A stretch of DNA of 11,716 nt from Entrophospora sp. SA101 (lineage: Eukaryota; Glomeromycota; Glomeromycetes; Entrophosporales; Entrophosporaceae), in the NCBI GenBank assembly GCA_958430865.1, contig CAUDNR010000346.1, positions 15,698-27,413 on the forward strand, in the 5' to 3' direction. Under the pieces are notes generated by a model. The model did not search any database and had not been told where the DNA came from. It saw nothing but the letters and a program-made list of their open reading frames with translations. Made by a program: the position numbers and the translations under genes. Below, in pieces: positions 6,620 to 11,716 of this stretch. The first letter of the stretch is position 1, and the number at the start of each line of letters is the position of its first letter.

Positions 6620-8280
6620 AAACAGAATTTTTTGTTACTGCAACTCTGGATTACACATCAAAGAATGAATTTATTATTATGGCAATCACTTAACCGCAGA
6701 TCCTTAAATGAGATCACATTGCGAATTTATCTCGATAATTCTATAAATAGTAACAGGAAAATAACTAATTATTCCGCTTTTTATAATCATAATCCCTGAC
6801 ATTTTTTGTATGGGAACCAAGAGATAAGAAATCAATATATAGATGAATTTATTGAATTGAAGTATCCCATTACATAATAATCAAAATATAAATCAACTTC
6901 AAATGTCGAAAGAACGGTTCAACTTTTTTGTCAGCCCATTTATTTTATGTTATTAAATTCCTGCAACAATGGAATATTCGAAATAATTACTCACAATTTC
7001 ATGATTTTGGAATCACGAATACAAGCTTTTACCAATGTGGCAGACATGCAAACTCGATAAGTCGTCATTTGTTTATATTATTATCAACTACTCTACTTTA
7101 GATAATTGAATGGACAAAATTACCTGTGTAACAATAATATGAATAACCAGAAATTGTAAAAAATCGCTGTTACGTAAGAATCATTTATTTACCCGGTGCC
7201 AATTTGGTAGAGTATACATATTTTTCCAAATCTTGATATAATTTTGATTTGTAAGATGAAAGATGAAGAGTGATTTTTAAATAAGGTAAATTTGTGTAAA
7301 AGAAAAGTCCGTGTTCGATTTTATTATCACATCACATCTAATATTTCAAATTTGTATTATATCAAGGGTCATTTGAATTGTGGCATTTTTTAGACCTAAT
7401 TATTGATGAAAATGATTAGTGTTTTATGTTGATACTAATCGCAATACTATTATTATATAGCACATCAACCAACGAGAATTGTCAAATCGATTTTTTGCTT
7501 TGATCAAAGACGTTCATTTTATTTTATTTCTATATTATATAAAAATTATAGAGACATACAGTATGTGTTATCTTGGAGACATCTATTAACTCAAGTGTCT
7601 AGCAGAGGTATATTGTTCAGATTGATTAATGACTGATTTCATATGAATCAACTTGAGGCTCTATGCATATATGTGCAAACAAACCATCTAAATAAACAAC
7701 AACAAATAAATTATTTCATTTTGTTCACTCATTATTTATTTTCTTTATTTATATCAACGATGGAAATTTAATGTATAAGGTAGTTGATTACGAAAATAAA
7801 AATCTTTTTATGTATTGATTAAACGTGTGTGGTGTAACCAAATAAAAATAAGATTTGATTTAATCCATGGAAATCCGTGTTTTACAGGGATATATGGGCG
7901 CGGGAGAACCTAATTCCGAAAATTTATCGCGAAGACTTTGTTTTATTTTGGGGTCAAAATTTTTGATCACATCAGATTGGACCTATTCACTTTTCTTGTT
8001 ATTTCTATTTTTCTCAAGGTCATGTATGAATTTTCGGAGTTAAATTCTTTTTTTATCTTCCGCTACAAATAGATCTCCACTTTGGTCTTTCATTGATATT
8101 TATTATCCATGGCTTTAATCAATGAAGAAAAAGATTCGAGTTATTCGTTTGAATTTGGTAATAGATAACGCAGATTAGATTGACTGGTAACGCTTCTGGT
8201 TTTTATGTGTGGTAGTGTCCTACATTATTGATTGTTCAATTATCCAAAGCTAAAATGATACTCCAGATCCGGTAGACTTA
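6620..8280. other. Long AT-rich intergenic region upstream of the kelch gene
   Basis: No gene could be supported. One ATG-less open stretch of about 69 codons (around 6894-7102, plus strand, containing HDFGITNTSFYQCGRHANSI) has somewhat protein-like content and may be a gene relic, but is too short to call. A short GC-rich patch (GGGCGCGGGAGAACC, 7897-7911, then TCGCGA near 7927) stands out against the AT background and could be a regulatory site. A 19-codon ORF with a CCATGG start lies at 8109-8168. Confidence 0.4.
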
Positions 8281-8285
8281 ATATC

Positions 8286-8296
8286 TATTTATACTA
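8286..8296 (+). promoter_or_regulatory. TATA-like box of the kelch gene
   Basis: ATTTATACTAA-type sequence about 50-60 nt upstream of the ATG at 8346, followed by a pyrimidine-rich leader (TTTTTCTTCTTT). Consistent with a core promoter, by position and form only. Confidence 0.4.
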
Positions 8297-8345
8297 ATAC
8301 CAGAGAGTTTCAGAGTAACTTTGTTCAATTTTTCTTCTTTATAAA

Positions 8346-9950
8346 ATGAAATTCAATACCGCTTTTGTATTATTTTTTCTTTGCGTTTGTGTTTTTCAAC
8401 TCGATACCGGCATTTATGCTTTTACCCCAGTTGCAAGATATGGCCACACTGCAGCTCTTGTTGATAATAAGATTTATTTTCAAGGTGGTAAAAGCATGAG
8501 TCATGATATTGAGAATTTTTTTTACCTTAATGTTTCTACGGCTTTTAATTTGAACTATATTCCTTGGACCAGTCTTTCATCAGTTAATTATGGTTCACCT
8601 CGGACTATTGGTGCATCTTGCGTTAATGAAGCCAAAAATGATTCTATTTTTTATATTGGTGGAATCACTTCAGAAAGTAGTCGTATTGAGAAATTTGACA
8701 TTTTTACACAAACATGGAGTAGACCAATTATTTCAGGAAACGTGCCAACTGAATTATTAGGAATTCAATGTGTCGCATCAAAAGACGCAATTTATACATT
8801 TGGAGGAAATTCACTAAATCACCTATATAAGTTAAACACTACGGATTTAACATGGTTAACATTTTCATCATTAGATGCACCTTCCCCACGGGTGAGATAT
8901 AGTGCAACACTGTTACCAAATGGTGATGTTCTATATATTAGTGGGAGGTATTTTTCTGATTTCTCACTCATTTCGATGGAAAAGGTTCGCATTATTTTTT
9001 TTTTCTAAAATTATTTGTATCTTAAACATTTCTTCGACTTATAATTCTTGTTTTTTTTTAAATAGATACCGACCTATAATATAAATAATGATTCGTGGAG
9101 AATAATTGTCAGTTGTCATTTACGTTATTAATCTTTACTAAATGTTAAATCAGAATTGTTGAACTAATTCTTGGAATTTCTGTTTATAGACTACATCAGG
9201 TGAAACCCCACTTCCTCGGGCTGGTCATACGGCAAATTTTATACGTATGTAATAATGCTTTTTATATAAAAGTTTTGGATTATCAGATATTAGTATTTTA
9301 TTAATAATTATTTTATTTATATAGCTCAACATAATCAGATTTTGATAATTGACGGATGGCCAAACGTTGGAATCGTTGCTTTAGATACCATAACCTTTGC
9401 TTGGTCAGTACCTGAAGTTTCAATTTTCGGTGGAATTTCACCGGGATTATTTTGGCATACTTCTACATTAATTGGCAATTATATTGTGGTTGCATTCGGT
9501 AAACTTAATATACAACAATTGGGAATTTTTTTATTACTATTTTAAAATAATAATATTTAAATTGATAATATTTTAAATTTAGGGGAATATGAGGATTATG
9601 AACCTTTAAGTGGTATCCATCTGCTTGATATAAGTCAAAAAAACAATTACACCTGGGTTTCTTCATTTGTACCTCCGAATACAACAGTTAATTCTTCATC
9701 TACGTTAGAAGTTTTTGCTCCAACAGAACCCCTTCTTTCAATGGAATCATCTCCTCCAACTTCTTCTAATCCTGTTGGAGCACTAATTGGTGGAATTATC
9801 GGTGGTGCCGTAGTATTAGTTTTACTAGTGACTGCGATTTCTTTTGAAATTCGTCGTGTTTATAGAAAAAGACGTTCTTCTAATATCAAGATTGACCAAG
9901 ATCAAGATTTATCTAACCAAAAAGATTCAGATAACAAACCAGAAGTATAA
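8346..9950 (+). CDS. Kelch-repeat type I membrane protein, 425 residues, five exons
   Basis: Exons are 8346-8984, 9066-9107, 9190-9244, 9325-9498 and 9583-9950. The four introns (81, 82, 80, 84 nt) are GT-AG with matching phases, and the joined CDS is 1278 nt without internal stop. Residues 1-25 form a signal peptide (hydrophobic core AFVLFFLCVCVF). Kelch repeats follow, each with a beta-strand motif ending in Gly, or Gly-Gly in the first three, and a downstream Trp: about 31-48 (RYGHTAALVDNKIYFQGG, Trp74), 85-106 (Trp124), 138-154 (Trp170), 181-200 (Trp224), 236-256 (PRAGHTANFI, Trp272) and 282-304 (Trp328), consistent with a six-bladed beta-propeller. A Ser/Thr/Pro-rich stalk (about 334-366) leads to one transmembrane helix (about 369-390, GGIIGGAVVLVLLV). 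A short cytoplasmic tail starts with basic residues (RRVYRKRRSS). The ectodomain has several N-glycosylation sequons (e.g. 62, 164, 325, 336). The likely role is cell-surface binding through the propeller; no ligand or catalytic residues are evident. Kelch proteins are expanded in Rhizophagus. The start is the only ATG giving a signal peptide. Confidence 0.9.
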
Positions 9951-9975
9951 TTATAATTTCATCTTTAGTATTTTT

Positions 9976-9983
9976 GGGGGGGG
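9976..9983 (+). repeat. G8 homopolymer in the kelch 3' UTR
   Basis: Eight consecutive G in strongly AT-rich sequence, 26 nt after the kelch stop codon. It may be a real polymorphic tract or an assembly-sensitive site. Confidence 0.6.
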
Positions 9984-10108
9984 CTTATAAGATAAATTTT
10001 AAGTCTATTATTTAGCTCGATTCAAATATTTTTTGTAAAATTTGTTATGATATGTTATATATACAATTTAGCAATCGTTGTTTATTGATCAATATTCATT
10101 GGTTTTTA

Positions 10109-10114
10109 AATAAA
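10109..10114 (+). terminator. Likely poly(A) signal of the kelch gene
   Basis: AATAAA about 160 nt downstream of the stop at 9950, the first full consensus after the CDS. Assigned from position and consensus only. Confidence 0.4.
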
Positions 10115-10233
10115 ATTGAGAGTGTAAAAATGTGATTTTATGAAATAAATGCTTTCCTACAAGCAACATAATATAGTGTTCAATTGTATATCTAAGTATT
10201 GGAAATTTATATACTTCAATCATCTAATTTATC

Positions 10234-10594
10234 CTACTTAAAAGTATTAGTGTCACTGACAGGTTTAACGGGCTCAATAATGGTTAATATGGCAGCCATT
10301 ATTATTTGTTGTTGTTGTAAATTAGAAATAAAGATTGAAGGTGATGTAGAAGACACAGGATAATAATAATAGCAATCGCCATTGAAAGAGCAAACTTAAT
10401 TGATGACAATAAAAAAATAATAGGTTATGAAGAGTATTTCTCAAGTTGAAACTTGTTATTATTTTCTTTTGTTCAAGAAAAGTTGTTGTTAAAGCACGTT
10501 GTTTATATATACAGTGAAGGACTATTTCCTTGACTAAGTCTACTTTATCAACTTTGACGACGTTGTAACTACTCCCATTCCATATCAGGGATGA
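10234..10594 (-). CDS. Possible two-exon gene fragment, unrecognised
   Basis: Two coding-like segments on the minus strand can be joined. The first is 10594-10453 (47 codons plus 1 nt), containing VVKVDKVDLVKEIVLHC and RALTTTFLEQKKIIT. A possible 58-nt intron (10452-10395, GT...AAG) has phases that agree. The second, 10394-10234, reads CSFNGDCYYYYPVSSTS, then a Gln run (NLQQQQIIMAA), and ends EPVKPVSDTNTFK and TAG. The low-complexity Tyr/Ser/Gln composition is typical of disordered C-terminal regions of regulatory proteins, but I recognise no family. No ATG or complete upstream exon was found, and its 5' part overlaps the Helitron-like remnant in another frame. It may be the 3' end of a broken gene or chance. 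The 3' splice site (AAG) and short intron are weak. Confidence 0.3.
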
Positions 10595-11299
10595 TCATCC
10601 TGTCTGCTTGCTTTACACAACAATGGACATTGGGTGAGCAATAGGTATTGTCTGATTGTGGCTGAGGGAACCCTTTGAAACATGGTTTTTCATTTGATGG
10701 TTACAATGGTGTAATCTGATACTTCATGACCAAATGTGATGTTTCTTTTTTTCATGTAGGTAAAGCTATGCATATGGATCATTCCATGATTTTGAAATTT
10801 GTCATGTTTGAAGAAATGCCCTAATTCACCATCCCAGAGTCCTTCCACAACTTGTTCCAGCATATTTCGGTAGTGCAGGTAGATGTGTTTACACACTTAT
10901 TTCTTTTTAAAAAGGAAATTCGATGGCAAGGTTATGGTTTTTGATAGATGTTTGCATTTTTGGTGGCCAGTATCTGGTTCTAATTTCTTCTTTCTCAAGC
11001 ATCAATGTGGCTAGCTATATATTGAAGTTGGTATTTTTTAATGTACTTATAGTGTCCTTTCCTATTGGGGTGAACATCAAAGATTCCAGGTCAGGTTTCC
11101 AAATAAGATCAGGAGTTTGACTCACAATCAGTATACTGTAGTTTGTGCCTGTTGTGTATTTTTGGAGGAAAGAATCATTTGGGACAACCAAATCTAGAAG
11201 ATGGGGAACCTCTTCTGGAAGTTGACTGCAATAGTGGTTCAACAAGTAAGATGTGAGCTTATTATTTGATAATTTAGGTATAATTTTATTATATTTAAA
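10569..11299 (-). pseudogene. Broken Helitron-like Rep (HUH) remnant
   Basis: Coding-like pieces run through the region on the minus strand in more than one frame. The first, 11299-11018, reads CSQLPEEVPHLLDLVVPN and LIWKPDLESLMFTPIGKD; after a stop (11015-11017) the same frame goes on to 10907 (EEIRTRYWPPKMQTSIKNHN). The second, 10896-10690, contains RNMLEQVVEGLWDGELGHFF followed by DKFQNHGMIHMHSF. The third, about 10694-10569, reads PCFKGFPQPQSDNTYCSP then RMIIPDMEWE and a stop. HMH within FQNHGMIHMH fits the HUH motif of Helitron Rep (family pattern EFQxRGxxHxH), and a Cys-x-Lys-GFP segment followed by a region like the family's post-Cys part also lies downstream of it in Helitrons. No helicase domain or TC/CTRR ends were recognised here. 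Several frame breaks show it is dead. Assignment to Helitron is my inference from motifs; the N-terminal piece alone I could not place. Confidence 0.5.
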
Positions 11300-11639
11300 T
11301 TATTCAGGTACATGTATTAAATTTTATATATATTATATGATATATTGATAAGTACATCACTTCAATTTGTTAATGCTATAAAAAAATGAAACCATTAATT
11401 TGAAAAGGCAAGAGACAAACAATACTGCAATTATGTATGTATGATAACAATGATTATTAAAATTACATTTATTTTTTTGTCAAAAATTATTATTTTTATT
11501 TAGCATGCATATTTGACATCCAAATTTCAAAATGAAAAAAAAAAAATACAAAGTTATTACATTACTCAAGACATTTAAATTATAGTAGCCAGATAAATCA
11601 AAATAAATAAATAATACATAATAAGTGACAGGATTTAAT
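11300..11639. other. AT-rich spacer
   Basis: No gene, RNA or repeat recognised, only low-complexity AT sequence. The part nearest 11639 is presumably the 3' UTR of the gene running off the right edge. Confidence 0.5.
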
Positions 11640-11716
11640 TTATTCAAGTAATCCATCTGGTATAGCTAAATCAATTTGTTTAGAATCTACAAAATATTTA
11701 TCACAAGAGTGGATAT
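11640..11716 (-). CDS. 3' end of a gene cut by the window edge, unrecognised
   Basis: On the minus strand the sequence from the right edge is open and reads CDKYFVDSKQIDLAIPDGLL followed by Glu and TAA (stop at 11640-11642). The composition is protein-like and contrasts with the frames around it, while the other two frames have stops. Only about 24 codons are visible, so no family can be named. The rest of the gene would lie beyond 11716. Confidence 0.5.
   Translation of the reverse strand, partial: IHSCDKYFVDSKQIDLAIPDGLLE

Noticed and set aside
6509..6799. Plus-strand frame of 96 codons
   Set aside because: Its first part crosses the GGGTCAAATTAT repeats and the rest has no recognisable domain; probably chance in low-stop AT sequence.
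6894..7102. ATG-less open stretch of about 69 codons
   Set aside because: Somewhat protein-like, but lacks a start, splice signals or known motif. Kept only as a note in the spacer entry.
8109..8168. 19-codon ORF with CCATGG start upstream of the kelch gene
   Set aside because: Too short, and it precedes the likely TATA box, so it is not an upstream ORF of the kelch transcript.
8902..9084. Plus-strand frame overlapping the end of kelch exon 1
   Set aside because: Out of frame with the kelch reading and passes through intron 1.
10923..11120. Plus-strand frame of 65 codons
   Set aside because: Antisense to the Rep-like remnant, whose minus-strand readings show recognisable motifs.
1..11716. 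CRISPR array, defence island or gene cluster
   Set aside because: No regular spacer-repeat arrays and no co-oriented bacterial-type operon; introns and transposon types show nuclear eukaryotic DNA.

Overview
The window looks like AT-rich nuclear DNA of a fungus, most likely an arbuscular mycorrhizal fungus of the Rhizophagus type (Glomeromycotina). I infer this from composition, from short GT-AG introns of about 80 nt, from a secreted single-pass kelch protein, and from a hAT transposase remnant with C-terminal motifs like those I associate with this group. No database search was possible, so the species assignment is inference.

Layout: Positions 1-1000 hold a short inverted repeat at the edge, a 143-bp foldback element with a perfect 10-bp target duplication (201-343), a small coding-like exon (506-655), and a block of repeated TCTGTAA motifs around a second possible small element (785-919). 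Positions 1051-1805 hold the frame-broken C-terminal part of a hAT transposase (minus strand). It ends where a 314-bp inverted-repeat element (1806-2119) begins; both arms of that element are arrays of a 12-bp motif at about 16-bp spacing. Positions 2997-3764 (minus) carry an intact three-exon gene for a 201-residue secreted protein with four cysteines. A decayed paralogue of it (about 5115-5773, plus) lies head to head, 1.35 kb away. Positions 6383-6614 hold six degenerate copies of a GGGTCAAATTAT motif. Positions 8346-9950 carry a complete five-exon gene for a 425-residue type I membrane protein with about six kelch repeats. Beyond it lie a possible two-exon gene fragment (10234-10594, minus), a broken Helitron-like Rep remnant with an HUH motif (10569-11299, minus), and the 3' end of a further minus-strand gene running off the right edge.

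Only two genes look intact, the small secreted protein and the kelch membrane protein. Both have signal peptides, so both act at or outside the cell surface, but nothing shows that they work together. The rest is mobile-element debris and AT-rich spacer, typical of a repeat-rich fungal genome. I see no operon-like or defence-like system. The items most worth checking are the 16-bp-periodic inverted-repeat element and the live/dead inverted pair of secreted-protein genes.
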